The notes beneath the pieces were generated by a model. The model was not told the origin of the DNA, did no database searches, and saw only the letters and a list, made by a program, of their open reading frames with translations. From a bacterium (GTDB lineage: Bacteria; Zixibacteria; MSB-5A5; WJJR01): 59,456 nt of DNA. The DNA lies in contig DATMBC010000071.1 of the NCBI GenBank assembly GCA_035559435.1, positions 1 through 59,456 on the forward strand. Reading direction: 5' to 3'. This document shows, in pieces, positions 24,648 to 32,777 of the stretch (position 1 is the stretch's first letter; each line of letters begins with the position of its first letter). The position numbers and the translations under genes were made by a program.

Positions 24648-25333
24648 GTGTCCGGCCGGGTTGGTCGGAATCCAACGTAGAGGAGGCCGACGGTGAGCGC
24701 CACCTCGCCGAGCAGGATCGGGAAGGCGTATTTGGAGAGAAGCGTCCCCGCCGTCGGCGCGAAGATGCCGAGGAACGACAGGATCATATAGGCAAGCCCG
24801 TTCAGGATCAGCCAGATGCCCAGAAACCGCGGCAGGAATCCCGACCGATAGACCAAAGCGCCCAACGGCAACAGCCACAGCCCCCAACTGAACTCGGAGA
24901 GGATCGCACTTTTGCCCACCAGGTGCAGGCAGAGGGCCGCCATGATCTCCCGCTGTGCCGGATCGAGCGTGGCCAAAAACCCTTCCCCGTGCGCCATCTC
25001 CAACGCGCCGAATTGCAACAGCAGAGTGACCAGCCCCTGCGGCAAGTGGACGAGGACCACCAGCGCCATCAACGCCGCCAACACATGATGCACATGCTTC
25101 AGCAACTGGTAGAGCAGCAGCGCCACCAGCATGAACACCACCATCGAGACCTGCCCGACCACCAGGTCGATCCGCAACATCGTCGCATGGTCGAGGATAC
25201 TCTCGGTCGTCGCGGCGGCATCTCCGGGGACGATCACGGCGCCGCGGACATACATGAGACTGAACACCCCGCCGATGACAAGCAGCAGGTATAACACCCC
25301 GGCCAGCCGTGCGATTTGCTTCGTTGAGTCCAT
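24617..25333 (-). CDS. DUF4386 integral membrane protein
   Basis: 238-residue membrane protein with about six hydrophobic segments: 'ARLAGVLYLLLVIGGVFSLM' at the start, then 'QVSMVVFMLVALLLYQLL', 'ALMALVVLVHLPQGLVTLLL', 'LCLHLVGKSAILSEFSWGLW', 'FLGIWLILNGLAYMILSFLG' and 'PILLGEVALTVGLLYVGF'. The N-terminal 'RLAGVLYL' and 'GLW..P.G.L..RS..LPR.LG' (here 'WLLPLGALVYRSGFLPRFLG') are DUF4386 signatures; function unknown. The C-terminal tail 'PDTQPSDRRSGS' is encoded by a copy of a dispersed hairpin repeat, so the original stop was probably replaced by repeat insertion. Confidence 0.85.
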   Translation of the reverse strand: MDSTKQIARLAGVLYLLLVIGGVFSLMYVRGAVIVPGDAAATTESILDHATMLRIDLVVGQVSMVVFMLVALLLYQLLKHVHHVLAALMALVVLVHLPQGLVTLLLQFGALEMAHGEGFLATLDPAQREIMAALCLHLVGKSAILSEFSWGLWLLPLGALVYRSGFLPRFLGIWLILNGLAYMILSFLGIFAPTAGTLLSKYAFPILLGEVALTVGLLYVGFRPTRPDTQPSDRRSGS

Positions 25334-25554
25334 CAGGTCCCCGCAGGTTGGAGTTGGACCTCATACGGCGTCCCCGGTGGACATGTTTCGTTTGCGTAGG
25401 GGATATTGACAGTCGACGTCCGCTGATCCGGCGCGGATTGGAGACACCGAGCGTTCGACACTGCGCAGGGAAGCCGCCGGCGTCATCGTCATCCCAAGTC
25501 GGCGGCTCCCGGCCGTCTTGGAATCGTTGGCGCTCTCCCCCGCCGGTCGGGCGC

Positions 25555-26052
25555 TCACGTCTTGCGCATCCACACACCCCAGGTCACCGGCCCGGCCACT
25601 TCATCGCTGACCGGCGTGCCCGCCAGCTTCAGCGCCAGCTTGATCTGACCGTGGTGGTATCCCTCATGCCAGATCATGTGCTGCAGCAGCAGGATCGGGT
25701 GATCGTAGTGCATCGCCATGGCCTGCTGTGCCTCCACCCGCCCGCGGACCGCCTCACGCACCGCCGCGGCGCTTTCCGCCAGCATCCGCGCGATCCGTTC
25801 CACATCGGTGTCATGCACCCACTCGTTCGCGGGCAGTTCGCGCGCGCATTCGGGCGCGTCCTCGGCCACAAACACCAGTCGCACATAATGCATGTGGGTG
25901 AACAATTCCGCCACCGTCGGCCCCTCCACCGTCGCCCGCGCCGCCAAGCCGCCCGTCGGAATTGCCCGCAGCAGATTGACCAGGATTCGATTGTTACGGT
26001 CCCAGGAGTCGAGAAGGAGGTCGAGCAGATGGTCGGGGGATGGGGTTGGCAT
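25555..26052 (-). CDS. DinB-family protein
   Basis: 165-residue four-helix protein of the DinB/YfiT superfamily. A first helix 'LLDLLLDSWDRNNRILVNLL' is followed by 'TVAELFTHMHYVRLVF', whose His is the first metal ligand. The C-terminal 'LLQHMIWHEGYHHGQIKLAL' carries the HxxxH(H)-type ligands. Such proteins are typically metal-dependent, and many use bacillithiol, glutathione or mycothiol; others have no known activity. ATG 26052 is chosen because AGGAG lies 6 bases upstream; longer starts at 26073 and 26085 remain possible. There is no SOS box that I can see. Confidence 0.87.
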   Translation of the reverse strand: MPTPSPDHLLDLLLDSWDRNNRILVNLLRAIPTGGLAARATVEGPTVAELFTHMHYVRLVFVAEDAPECARELPANEWVHDTDVERIARMLAESAAAVREAVRGRVEAQQAMAMHYDHPILLLQHMIWHEGYHHGQIKLALKLAGTPVSDEVAGPVTWGVWMRKT

Positions 26053-26126
26053 GGGCTGCTCCTCTCGGCTCATTTCGTTGGCCAAGGCCCGTGGTGTGGA
26101 AACTCGGCATGGGGTGGAGACGGCTT

Positions 26127-26217
26127 TGTGTCGCCCTTACAGGGCTTTCTCTGTGTGTCTGGCCAACCCAGGGCTCACGCCCTGGGCCAAGGTACTTTCA
26201 CGCCTCCGGGGTTCTGA
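26127..26217. repeat. Hairpin repeat family H (CCCAGGGCTCACGCCCTGGG)
   Basis: About 90 bases of repeat DNA with a perfect CCCAGGGC-N4-GCCCTGGG palindrome at 26167-26186. Flanks are 'TGTCGCCCTTACAGGGC' and 'AAGGTACTTTCACGCCTCCG'. I recall very similar palindromic sequences from other bacterial genomes; only one copy is in this window. Confidence 0.55.
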
Positions 26218-26313
26218 CGTGAGGGATCTATTCCCTGTGCGCATTACGGTCTGTGACCTTTCGCCCCTGTGTCAATTCGAAGCATCAGAAGCGTACGCCA
26301 TGTGCGTCCGCCC

Positions 26314-27165
26314 CTATGCCCCCCAGCCCGGCAGGGCGGCGGCTTGCTTGATCCAGGCGGTCAACTGGGCGTCATCGAAATCGTCCTCGTGGATGTCGAT
26401 CCAGCGTGCTTCGGGGCCTGAGCCGCCGGGCGGGACCGGTTGCAGCGATGCGCCCCGGAAGAAGGTCACCTTGACATAGCGCGTGAAGACATGAAACGAC
26501 AGAAACCAGCCCTGCCCGGCAATGCCATAGAACGGGGAGTTCCACCGTACCGCCTTGCGCACGCCGGGGACATGACGATCGATGAGGGCATCGAGACGCC
26601 TACCGATCTCGCGCTTCCAGCCAGGCATGGCGGCGATATAGGCGCGCACCGGCGCGGCGCCGTCGGCTTTGGCGATCTGCGGATTGCCGCCCGTGAGCAG
26701 GCGCGGCCGCTTCACGGTGCGTTGAGACTTCGTTTTCTCGAGCGTCAATTGTGAGTTGGCGGCCAACGCCGCTTTCACCAGCGCCTTGAAAGCGCGCGCA
26801 TCGACCCTCTCCCCTTCGCGGATATCGATCGCCCGGCGTGCATTGCCATCCAGACTGGCGTTGAACAAGCCGGCCGGGTCGGGGAGACTGGCGCCGCGCG
26901 CAAACGTCAGCTTGACGACCTGCTTGTAGGTCTCGCCGGTGCAGACGATCCCGTGATGCGACCAGACAGGCACGCCCATCGGGTTGCTGGGCTTCTTCCA
27001 CTTTCGCTCTTCGATCATCTCCGGGTCGGCCGCGAGGATCAGCGCCCGCATGCGAGCCAGAGTCTCCTCGCGCCAATCCCCGCGGACGGCGGCCTTCCTG
27101 CCGGTCCGTCTGGCGTCAGTTTTCCCTGCGACAGTCGCCGTCCTCTTGTGAGACTTGCCAGCCAT
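26314..27165 (-). CDS. Protein with two tandem DUF1801 domains
   Basis: 283 residues. After a Lys/Arg/Thr-rich start ('MAGKSHKRTATVAGKTDARR'), domain 1 (about 30-140) has 'PMGVPVWSHHGIVCTGETYK' and 'VVKLTFARGASLPDP', with 'FNASLDGNARRAIDIREGER'. Domain 2 (about 165-280) has 'AYIAAMPGWKREIGRRLDAL', 'VRKAVRWNSPFYGIAGQGWF' and 'YVKVTFFRGASLQPV'. Both carry the 'KLTF.RGASL'-type strand, so this is an internal duplication of the DUF1801 fold. Function unknown. ATG 27165 is preceded by GGGGAGAG. The upstream fused VOC gene ends 60 bases away. Confidence 0.86.
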   Translation of the reverse strand: MAGKSHKRTATVAGKTDARRTGRKAAVRGDWREETLARMRALILAADPEMIEERKWKKPSNPMGVPVWSHHGIVCTGETYKQVVKLTFARGASLPDPAGLFNASLDGNARRAIDIREGERVDARAFKALVKAALAANSQLTLEKTKSQRTVKRPRLLTGGNPQIAKADGAAPVRAYIAAMPGWKREIGRRLDALIDRHVPGVRKAVRWNSPFYGIAGQGWFLSFHVFTRYVKVTFFRGASLQPVPPGGSGPEARWIDIHEDDFDDAQLTAWIKQAAALPGWGA

Positions 27166-27225
27166 TGTGCTCTCCCCGGCGAATACCATTACACCAAGAT
27201 GGTGCGTGCAAAGAGCGCACACGCC

Positions 27226-28206
27226 CTACTTCTGCCAGAGGCCGAACTGCAGATCGCCGAGGAAATAGATCGCCCAGGTGCCGGTGTCGCCCTGTTGGGT
27301 CGGACCATAGGCGACCACGCCGCCGGCCGCCTCGGCGTCCTTGATGGCCTTGGCGATGTCGGCAACTTCCAGATAGGTGCGGATGATCGGTTGCTCATGC
27401 TCGGCCAGCGGCGCGCGCACGCCGATCAAACTCCCGTCGGCCGCCTTCGCTACCCGCGCCGCGCCGAGATCGGCCACCGGCGGACCGAAGGACAATCGAT
27501 GAACCCGCTCCAGCGCCGCGCACTGAGCGGCAACGTCACGGCAAACGATCTCCAGATAATGGACACGCATATTCGACTCTCCCCTCTGTGCCGGCCCTAC
27601 GTCCTCCCGGATGGCGCGCAACTTTGTCCACACTTCGGCGGTCTCCGGCTGCGACGACGCGCAAATGAAGACACAGTTCCCGACGGGCATGACGGAGCGC
27701 CAGACCTGAATCTCCATCCGCAGGGTCTGTTCCCTGCCGGTGGTGAATGGCTCGATCCATTTCAATTTACCGTTGTAGGCCGTGACCTCTTCGCCGCCGG
27801 CGCGCTTTTGCGGCGGCGTCGCGGCGTCGACAACAGACATTGTGAACCGGGTCACGTCGAGGACCTTCCCTTTGGACTCGGCCACCGCCTGGGCCAGCCC
27901 GCGGTAGTAGGTCAAAAGCTGGGTCTCCAGCGTGTGTGCATCGGTCGGCTGGTCTCCCGGCAACCAGAAAAGCAGCGCATAGGAGAAGAACGTCGCGGAG
28001 TCGGCGTTCATCCATCCCGGCGCAAAGCGCAATTCTTCGAGGCCGCTCCACTTCATGTCCGGCGCAAACGACGGCGGCAGCGGTATTGTCTCTTTCGCCC
28101 AGCCATCCGGTGTGGGCACAGCAAAAGGCAATTCCGCCGCCTCCTGCGCAAACGCCGCAGCGGCGAGGAGCATGCTGGCAAACAGGACACTGATTCGTGG
28201 CTTCAT
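27226..28206 (-). CDS. Exported protein fused in frame to a VOC (glyoxalase-like) domain
   Basis: 326 residues. Residues 1-20 are a signal peptide ('MKPRISVLFASMLLAAAAFA'). About 21-210 form an unknown domain ('LPFAVPTPDGWAKETIPLPP', 'FTMSVVDAATPPQK', 'RMEIQVWRSVMPVGNCVFIC'). Residues 213-326 are a complete VOC domain ('MRVHYLEIVCRDVAAQCAAL', 'AEHEQPIIRTYLEVADIAKA', 'GTWAIYFLGDLQFGLWQ'). VOC proteins of this type are normally free cytoplasmic proteins of about 114 residues. An internal ATG at 27570 with its own ribosome-site-like AGAGGGGAGAG would give exactly that protein. The fusion may come from loss of a stop codon between two genes, or both forms may be made. Confidence 0.8.
   Translation of the reverse strand: MKPRISVLFASMLLAAAAFAQEAAELPFAVPTPDGWAKETIPLPPSFAPDMKWSGLEELRFAPGWMNADSATFFSYALLFWLPGDQPTDAHTLETQLLTYYRGLAQAVAESKGKVLDVTRFTMSVVDAATPPQKRAGGEEVTAYNGKLKWIEPFTTGREQTLRMEIQVWRSVMPVGNCVFICASSQPETAEVWTKLRAIREDVGPAQRGESNMRVHYLEIVCRDVAAQCAALERVHRLSFGPPVADLGAARVAKAADGSLIGVRAPLAEHEQPIIRTYLEVADIAKAIKDAEAAGGVVAYGPTQQGDTGTWAIYFLGDLQFGLWQK
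27577..27586 (-). promoter_or_regulatory. Internal ribosome-binding-site-like sequence before the VOC part
   Basis: GAGGGGAGAG on the minus strand ends 6 bases before an in-frame ATG (27568-27570) that begins the VOC domain exactly at its first strand. Confidence 0.5.
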
Positions 28207-28221
28207 CTATCCATTCCAGAC

Positions 28222-28246
28222 GGGTGGCCCTGACCTTCGTCAGGGC
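28222..28246. repeat. Hairpin repeat family G (GGTGGCCCTGA...TCAGGGC type)
   Basis: GCCCTGA / TCAGGGC stem with 6-base loop, preceded by CGGGTG. More copies are at 28930-28965, 29228-29258 and inside the long repeats 29284-29387 and 29439-29537. The rest of the 28207-28528 gap shows no gene. Confidence 0.6.
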
Positions 28247-28528
28247 AGGCCTGAGTCACTTGCCGGGTGCCCCTCCGCTCGCGGTGGGAGTCCTTGGATG
28301 CGGGAATCTACAACGGAACCGCCTGAACCTGCAATGGCGCTTCTCCTAGTCCCTGATCGGCGTTCAAACTCGAACACTCCTAATCCGATGGAGCGGCAAC
28401 CAACTCGCGCTCGGCCGGATTTATGGTGGCAGTCCGTATGGTGCGCGCGCTCTTTGCACGTACCGCTTTCTGTGCGCAAACTTCGTCGCGGACGGCGTGA
28501 TGGTTTCAGCATCCTCGCGGGCGTCGAA

Positions 28529-28897
28529 TTACCGGGCGCGTTCCTGGATGAAGCGGATGCAATTGCCGTCTGGATCCTTCACATACATCTCGCGGTTCCC
28601 CCAGGACTGATCGACGGGTCCCGAATCAATCACGACATTCCTGGCGAGCAGTTCTTTGTGCATCGCATCGACGTTTTCGACCGCCAGGTAAACCACGCCG
28701 CCAGACACGCCATCGCCCGGGAAGGACGACAGGTGCAGCCACACGCCCTCGCGCTCGATGACCATGTAACAGGGGTCGGCGCCCGCAAGATCGGGACGCA
28801 TGGCCTGCCGCAACCGGAAACCCAGCTGGTGGCAGTAGAACTGTTCCGCTGCGGCGGAGCCGCTGACATGCAGGACGGGCACAACGTACTTCAGCAC
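28529..28897 (-). CDS. VOC-family (glyoxalase/bleomycin-resistance fold) protein
   Basis: 122-residue cytoplasmic protein of two betaalphabetabetabeta modules. The first strand 'YVVPVLHVSGSAAAEQFYCH' is followed by 'LGFRLRQAMRPDLAGADPCY'. The second module is 'VVYLAVENVDAMHKELLARN', and the last strands are 'REMYVKDPDGNCIRFIQ', the usual C-terminal signature with 'DPDGN'. It resembles bleomycin/fosfomycin-type binding proteins and small glyoxalases, but no activity can be assigned. The stop lies in a repeat-rich stretch; the gene itself is intact. Confidence 0.9.
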   Translation of the reverse strand: MLKYVVPVLHVSGSAAAEQFYCHQLGFRLRQAMRPDLAGADPCYMVIEREGVWLHLSSFPGDGVSGGVVYLAVENVDAMHKELLARNVVIDSGPVDQSWGNREMYVKDPDGNCIRFIQERAR

Positions 28898-28929
28898 ACG
28901 TCTCTCGATTCTGATTCCACTGATGGCGG

Positions 28930-28965
28930 GGTGGCCCTGATGCGCTTTCTCGCAGGATCAGGGCC
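28930..28965. repeat. Hairpin repeat family G
   Basis: GGCCCTGATGC...GGATCAGGGCC arms, preceded by GGGGTG. Confidence 0.55.
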
Positions 28966-29227
28966 TGCTCAGGACCTTCCTGTCACGCCGAAATCTATCA
29001 TCAAGCGCATCCATCCGCAACGGCACATTCCCATAGCCCGTCCGCGCCCTCGCGCTCGACCACAACCATTCGCATGGATCGCTGACCAGTCCGCGGGTTA
29101 CCGGATTTCATTCAATGTAGTCTACCGCCTTGGCAACGGTGTCCCAATTGTAAAGATTCCGGTCGTACCCCCCACCGGCTTGCCAGAGGCGATGCACCAC
29201 TCGCTTTCCCTGGCGCGCTGTAATGAC

Positions 29228-29258
29228 GGGTGGCCCTGACGCGCTCTTTGCGTCAGGG
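29228..29258. repeat. Hairpin repeat family G, perfect arm pair
   Basis: CCCTGACGC / GCGTCAGGG 9-base-pair perfect stem with a GCTCTTT loop, preceded by CGGGTGG. Confidence 0.65.
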
Positions 29259-29283
29259 TTTACTCTGTCCCGCTGGGCTCCGC

Positions 29284-29387
29284 GAGTTGGCGCATAGGCA
29301 ACACGAATTGGTGATGGTCATCCCCATACTGGTCGCTGCGGGCTTTGGCAAGCCCTGATCCTGCGGGAAAGCGCGTCAGGGCCACCC
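29284..29387. repeat. Long direct repeat, copy 1 (about 100 bases)
   Basis: Starts GAGTTGGCGCATAGGCAACA and ends CGCGTCAGGGCCACCC. Copy 2 is 29439-29537 with most bases matching (GAGCTGGCGCATACGCAACA start). Both contain a GCTGCGGGCTT-N-GGC-AGCCCTGAT hairpin and end in the family G arm. Confidence 0.75.
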
Positions 29388-29438
29388 CTGGGGTTTGTGG
29401 CGCAGAATCAGCGCCCGGGATCAGGGCCACCCTGCCGC

Positions 29439-29537
29439 GAGCTGGCGCATACGCAACACGACTCGATGATGGTCCTCCCATGCTGGTCGCTGCGGGCTTA
29501 GGCGAGCCCTGATGCAAAAGGCGCATCAGGGCCACCC
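29439..29537. repeat. Long direct repeat, copy 2 (about 100 bases)
   Basis: See copy 1 at 29284-29387. A 99-codon minus-strand open frame across both copies is a by-product of this repetition. Confidence 0.75.
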
Positions 29538-29565
29538 GCCGCTCTGACATCTGTCTCATTATCGC

Positions 29566-30552
29566 TTAGGTAATCCTTATTCTTCCACCAGGCTCATCTG
29601 GCCACTCGAGCTTCGGGATCATCGGTTCGAGCTCGTTGAGCCATCTGTTAATAAATCTTGCCCGGAAAGGCGAAAAAACATATCTGCTCGCTCGACAAGC
29701 AGTCCGCTTGTTGATGTGTCGCTTAAAGAATGTATCGCACGACGCAAAGCCTACAGGGCCACCCCATGATGCCAGAAACGTAAATCGGGAAGAGAGCGGA
29801 AGCGTAATCTGCGCGCCCGAGCTATCGAAGTCACCCTTCCACTTACCTGTTTCTCCTCCGATATCGACTATCGCGACCGGGTTGTCCGAAGTCAGAAACT
29901 GAAGATCGTCTCTTGCATCGATGATCGTGTGATCCATCGAGGCAATCTGCTTAGCGAGCTGAGGCAGCAACTTAAAGTATAGACTCATTGCGGCTCCCGG
30001 GTTCAAGCTAATTGTGTAGTTGTCTCGATTGAGAAACCATTTCCGGAGCTCTTCAGGGTCCATGCCGCCAAGCTCGAACCCCTGTGACTGGAATTCAGCA
30101 ATCTTTTGTCGCCACTTAATTGGATCCTTTGCCGCTTTGTACACAACCTTGTCAATGAAACTCTTCCCAAACCCAAAGAAGATATCTCTCAGTGCAGCAG
30201 TCCGGTAGTGCATACTCGCCACAAATAGCGACAGCGATGCGTACTCTTCTGCTCTCGGCGTGCGGCGGTCCTCGACTATTGCACGGATAATAGGGGCAGC
30301 GATATCCTCTAATTTCCTCAAGTGTTCTTCGAATACGTTGTGTTCCTCACCGTCCACATCCTTAGCACGATAGAAATGCTTGATGACGGAAGCGTCATTG
30401 GGGTGTATTGGGATTGGCTCTCCACCGCCGCGCTCGTATCGCCACAACATTCCATCCGCTCGCTCACCACCGTTCGTGAAGTTGGCAAGGTAGAACCGTG
30501 GAATGACGTGATGTCGATTCTTCTCGAGAAAGCGATCCGGAATCTCAACCAT
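29566..30552 (-). CDS. DUF4238 protein (low-GC, accessory)
   Basis: 328-residue soluble protein. The DUF4238 N-terminal signature 'NRHHVIPRFYLANFTNGGER' is near residues 12-31, 'LWRYERGGGEPIPI' is close behind, and 'LQFLTSDNPVAI' is near 215-226. Function unknown. Base composition differs from the neighbours: two lines counted by hand gave 50 and 53 percent G+C, against over 60 percent around. It sits between repeat-dense gaps, which suggests recent acquisition. The ATG at 30552 is preferred; the ribosome site is weak and a family E hairpin lies 18 bases upstream, so expression may be low or read from the repeat flank. No mobile element is visible. Confidence 0.8.
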   Translation of the reverse strand: MVEIPDRFLEKNRHHVIPRFYLANFTNGGERADGMLWRYERGGGEPIPIHPNDASVIKHFYRAKDVDGEEHNVFEEHLRKLEDIAAPIIRAIVEDRRTPRAEEYASLSLFVASMHYRTAALRDIFFGFGKSFIDKVVYKAAKDPIKWRQKIAEFQSQGFELGGMDPEELRKWFLNRDNYTISLNPGAAMSLYFKLLPQLAKQIASMDHTIIDARDDLQFLTSDNPVAIVDIGGETGKWKGDFDSSGAQITLPLSSRFTFLASWGGPVGFASCDTFFKRHINKRTACRASRYVFSPFRARFINRWLNELEPMIPKLEWPDEPGGRIRIT

Positions 30553-30569
30553 ATGCTTTCGTGAACCAC

Positions 30570-30612
30570 AAAGATTGCTTCGTCGCTTCGCTTCTCGCAA
30601 TGACGATCAGGC
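30570..30612. repeat. Hairpin repeat family E (AAAGATTGCTTCGTCG...CTCGCAATGACG)
   Basis: Inverted ends ATTGC(TTCG) and (CTC)GCAATGAC with a short loop. Further copies are at 30760-30803, 40346-40407, 40411-40459 and, inverted, 40483-40552. Confidence 0.75.
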
Positions 30613-30699
30613 GGTCATTCCAGCCACACCCAGACGCACTACGTCTCCGTTTACTGCGTCAGTACGGTGGCGACATAGAGGTTGATGCAGCTCTCGTAG

Positions 30700-30724
30700 G
30701 GTGGGTGCGCTCTTTGCACCCACC
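30700..30724. repeat. Hairpin GGTGGGTGC / GCACCCACC
   Basis: Nine-base-pair stem around GCTCTTT, the same loop as the family G arm at 29228. A degraded relative is at about 28441-28466. Confidence 0.5.
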
Positions 30725-30759
30725 GTTTTCGCTCTTCACATGCCGCCGATCGGGTTAAC

Positions 30760-30803
30760 AAAGATTGCTTCGTCGCTGCGCTCCTCGCAATGACGATCAG
30801 GCG
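30760..30803. repeat. Hairpin repeat family E
   Basis: Near-identical to 30570-30612, including the GATCAGGCG end. It abuts the aldehyde dehydrogenase stop codon (30805). Confidence 0.75.
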
Positions 30804-30804
30804 T

Positions 30805-32262
30805 TTACTCAAGGCCCACCCATACTGTCTTCAATTCCGTGTACTGCTCCAGCGCGGCGGCGCCGAGGTCGCGGCCGTAGCCGCTGCTTTTGTAGCCGCC
30901 GAACGGGGCGGCGGCGTCATAGAGGTTGATGCAGTTGATCCAGACGGTGCCCGCCTGGAGACGCGCGGCGGTGCGGTGGGCGCGGGCGATGTCGCGGGTG
31001 TAGACCGCGGCGGCGAGACCATAGGGGCTGGCGTTGGCCAGCGCCGCCGCCTCCTCTTCCTCATCGAAACGCATCACCGCCAACACCGGCCCGAAGATCT
31101 CCTCGCGGGCGATGGCCATGTCATCCGTGACCTCATCGAATACCGTTGGCTCTACGAAGTACCCAGCAAACCCTTCGGCTCGCTTTCCGCCGGTCACAAG
31201 CTTGGCACTCTCCATCTTCCCCTCGTCGATGTAGCGGAGGACACGGTTCATCTGCGTTTCGGAAACAAGCGCGCCCATGCGGGTCTTGGGATTGAAGGGA
31301 TCGCCGGGGGCATAGCGGGCCGCCTTGGCGATGACCCCCTCGAGCACCTGATCGTGAATCTTTGACGAGACAATCAGCCGCGACCCGGCGGCGCAGACTT
31401 CGCCTTTGCCATAGAAGATGCCGACCAATGCGCCGCGAATGGCCTGCTCGATGTCGGCGTCGGCGAAGACGATGTTTGCCGATTTGCCTCCCAATTCGAG
31501 CGAGACCCGTTTGAGCGTGGCCGCGGCACGCGCGCCGATCTCGCGTCCAACCTCGGTCGAGCCGGTGAAGGCGATCTTGGCGACCAGCGGATGATCGACG
31601 AGGGCCCGTCCGGCGGTCGGCCCGAATCCATTGACGACATTGAGCACACCGGGCGGGAAGCCCGCCTTCTCGGCGGCGTCGGCGACCTCGAGCGCGGTGA
31701 GCGGAGTTTGCTCGGCCGGCTTGAGGACTAAAGTGTTGCCGCAGGCCAGCGCCGGGGCGAGTTTCCAGGCGCACATCAAAATCGGGAAATTCCACGGGAT
31801 GATCGCGCCGACCACCCCGACCGGCTCGCGGCGGGTGTAGACAAACTGCGGCCCGGCGACCGGGATGGTCGCCCCTTCGATCTTGTCGGCCCAGCCGGCG
31901 AAGTAACGGAAAACGCCGATCGCCTGATGCAGGTCAATCTTCGATTCGAAGACCGGCTTGCCATTGTCGATGGTCTCGAGATTGATCAGCCGCTCGGCCC
32001 GCCTTTCCAGTTCATCGGCCAGTTTCCAGAGCAGCATCCCACGGGCGGCGGCGGACAGTGTCCCCCAAGGGCCTTTGTGCAATGCATCATGTGCCGCTTT
32101 AACCGCCCTGTCGATATCGGCGGCATCCCCCTCGGCGACTTCGCAGTAGGGCTGGGCGGTGATCGGGCAGATGTCGGTGAAGGTCTTGCCGGATTGCGCC
32201 GGGGTCCAGGCACCATTGATGTAAAGATCAGTGAACTGGGGCTTGAGCAGTGGCAAAGTCAT
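30805..32262 (-). CDS. NAD(P)+-dependent aldehyde dehydrogenase
   Basis: 485-residue enzyme of the class 1/2-like ALDH superfamily, oxidising an aldehyde to the acid. The catalytic Cys290 sits in 'GEVCAAGSR', the general base Glu256 in 'LELGGKS', the Asn158 that stabilises the oxyanion in 'IIPWNFP', and the cofactor Lys181 in 'KPAEQTP'. The C-terminal 'PFGGYKSSGYGRDLGAAALE' is typical of betaine-aldehyde/retinal-type ALDHs. The substrate cannot be fixed. It stands as a single gene between repeat-rich gaps; the enoyl-CoA hydratase is next on the same strand after 0.7 kb, so cotranscription is unlikely. Confidence 0.96.
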   Translation of the reverse strand: MTLPLLKPQFTDLYINGAWTPAQSGKTFTDICPITAQPYCEVAEGDAADIDRAVKAAHDALHKGPWGTLSAAARGMLLWKLADELERRAERLINLETIDNGKPVFESKIDLHQAIGVFRYFAGWADKIEGATIPVAGPQFVYTRREPVGVVGAIIPWNFPILMCAWKLAPALACGNTLVLKPAEQTPLTALEVADAAEKAGFPPGVLNVVNGFGPTAGRALVDHPLVAKIAFTGSTEVGREIGARAAATLKRVSLELGGKSANIVFADADIEQAIRGALVGIFYGKGEVCAAGSRLIVSSKIHDQVLEGVIAKAARYAPGDPFNPKTRMGALVSETQMNRVLRYIDEGKMESAKLVTGGKRAEGFAGYFVEPTVFDEVTDDMAIAREEIFGPVLAVMRFDEEEEAAALANASPYGLAAAVYTRDIARAHRTAARLQAGTVWINCINLYDAAAPFGGYKSSGYGRDLGAAALEQYTELKTVWVGLE

Positions 32263-32357
32263 GCGCCGTCCTTGTCGGTCGAGGTGGGCGGCAATGGCCG
32301 CGGTGGTGTTCGGGATTATTTACACTCAGAGGCGGGCAAATGCAATCATCTTGCGGC

Positions 32358-32416
32358 GAGTGCCCTCACCCGTTTTGCCTTCGGCAAAACGACCTCCCCC
32401 AGAGGGGGAGGTGAAC
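32358..32416. repeat. Hairpin repeat family F (GTTTTGCCTTCGGCAAAACG)
   Basis: GTTTTGCC / GGCAAAAC stem with a TTC loop and flanks GCCCTCACCC and GACCTCCCCCAGAGGGGGAG, a second hairpin. Second copy 32481-32538, third inverted copy 32644-32704. Confidence 0.7.
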
Positions 32417-32480
32417 TTTCCGTATCGAACGAATTCATGTTGAATGGTAGTGCGTCCGCCTCGCTGGACGCAGGCGACGC

Positions 32481-32538
32481 GAGTGCCCCTACTCGTTTTG
32501 CCTTCGGCAATACGACCTCGACGAGCGGGGAGGTGAAC
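32481..32538. repeat. Hairpin repeat family F, diverged copy
   Basis: CGTTTTGCCTTCGGCAATACG core, then GACCTCGACGAGCGGGGAGG. See 32358-32416. Confidence 0.65.
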
Positions 32539-32643
32539 AAGCGTTTCTCTTGAAACTGGAGGGGGCCGGGGGATGAAAGTCTGCATAACTTCAGCGTCGT
32601 CGATATTTCATCCAATGAATTAACCGGACGAAGTACACGGAAT

Positions 32644-32704
32644 GTTCACCTCTCCCTTTGGGAGAGGTCGATTCCGCCGTCAGACGGAATCGGGTGAGGG
32701 GACC
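32644..32704. repeat. Hairpin repeat family F, inverted copy
   Basis: GTTCACCTCTCCCTTTGGGA, then GAGGTCGATTCCGCCGTCAG and CGGAATCGGGTGAGGG. It is the reverse orientation, with a different central hairpin (ATTCCG / CGGAAT). Confidence 0.65.
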
Positions 32705-32777
32705 CGGCGCGATTTACGATTGGCGATTTGCGATTGTTGGATCAGGAGACGGCCGCGTGTACACAGACGACGGATAA

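Noticed and set aside
29260-29559. Open frame of 99 codons over the direct repeats
   Set aside because: Its residues come from two copies of the same repeat; no independent coding signal.
24562-30803. Considered whether the repeats form a CRISPR array
   Set aside because: They are palindromic, differ in length and spacing and lack regular spacers or cas genes.
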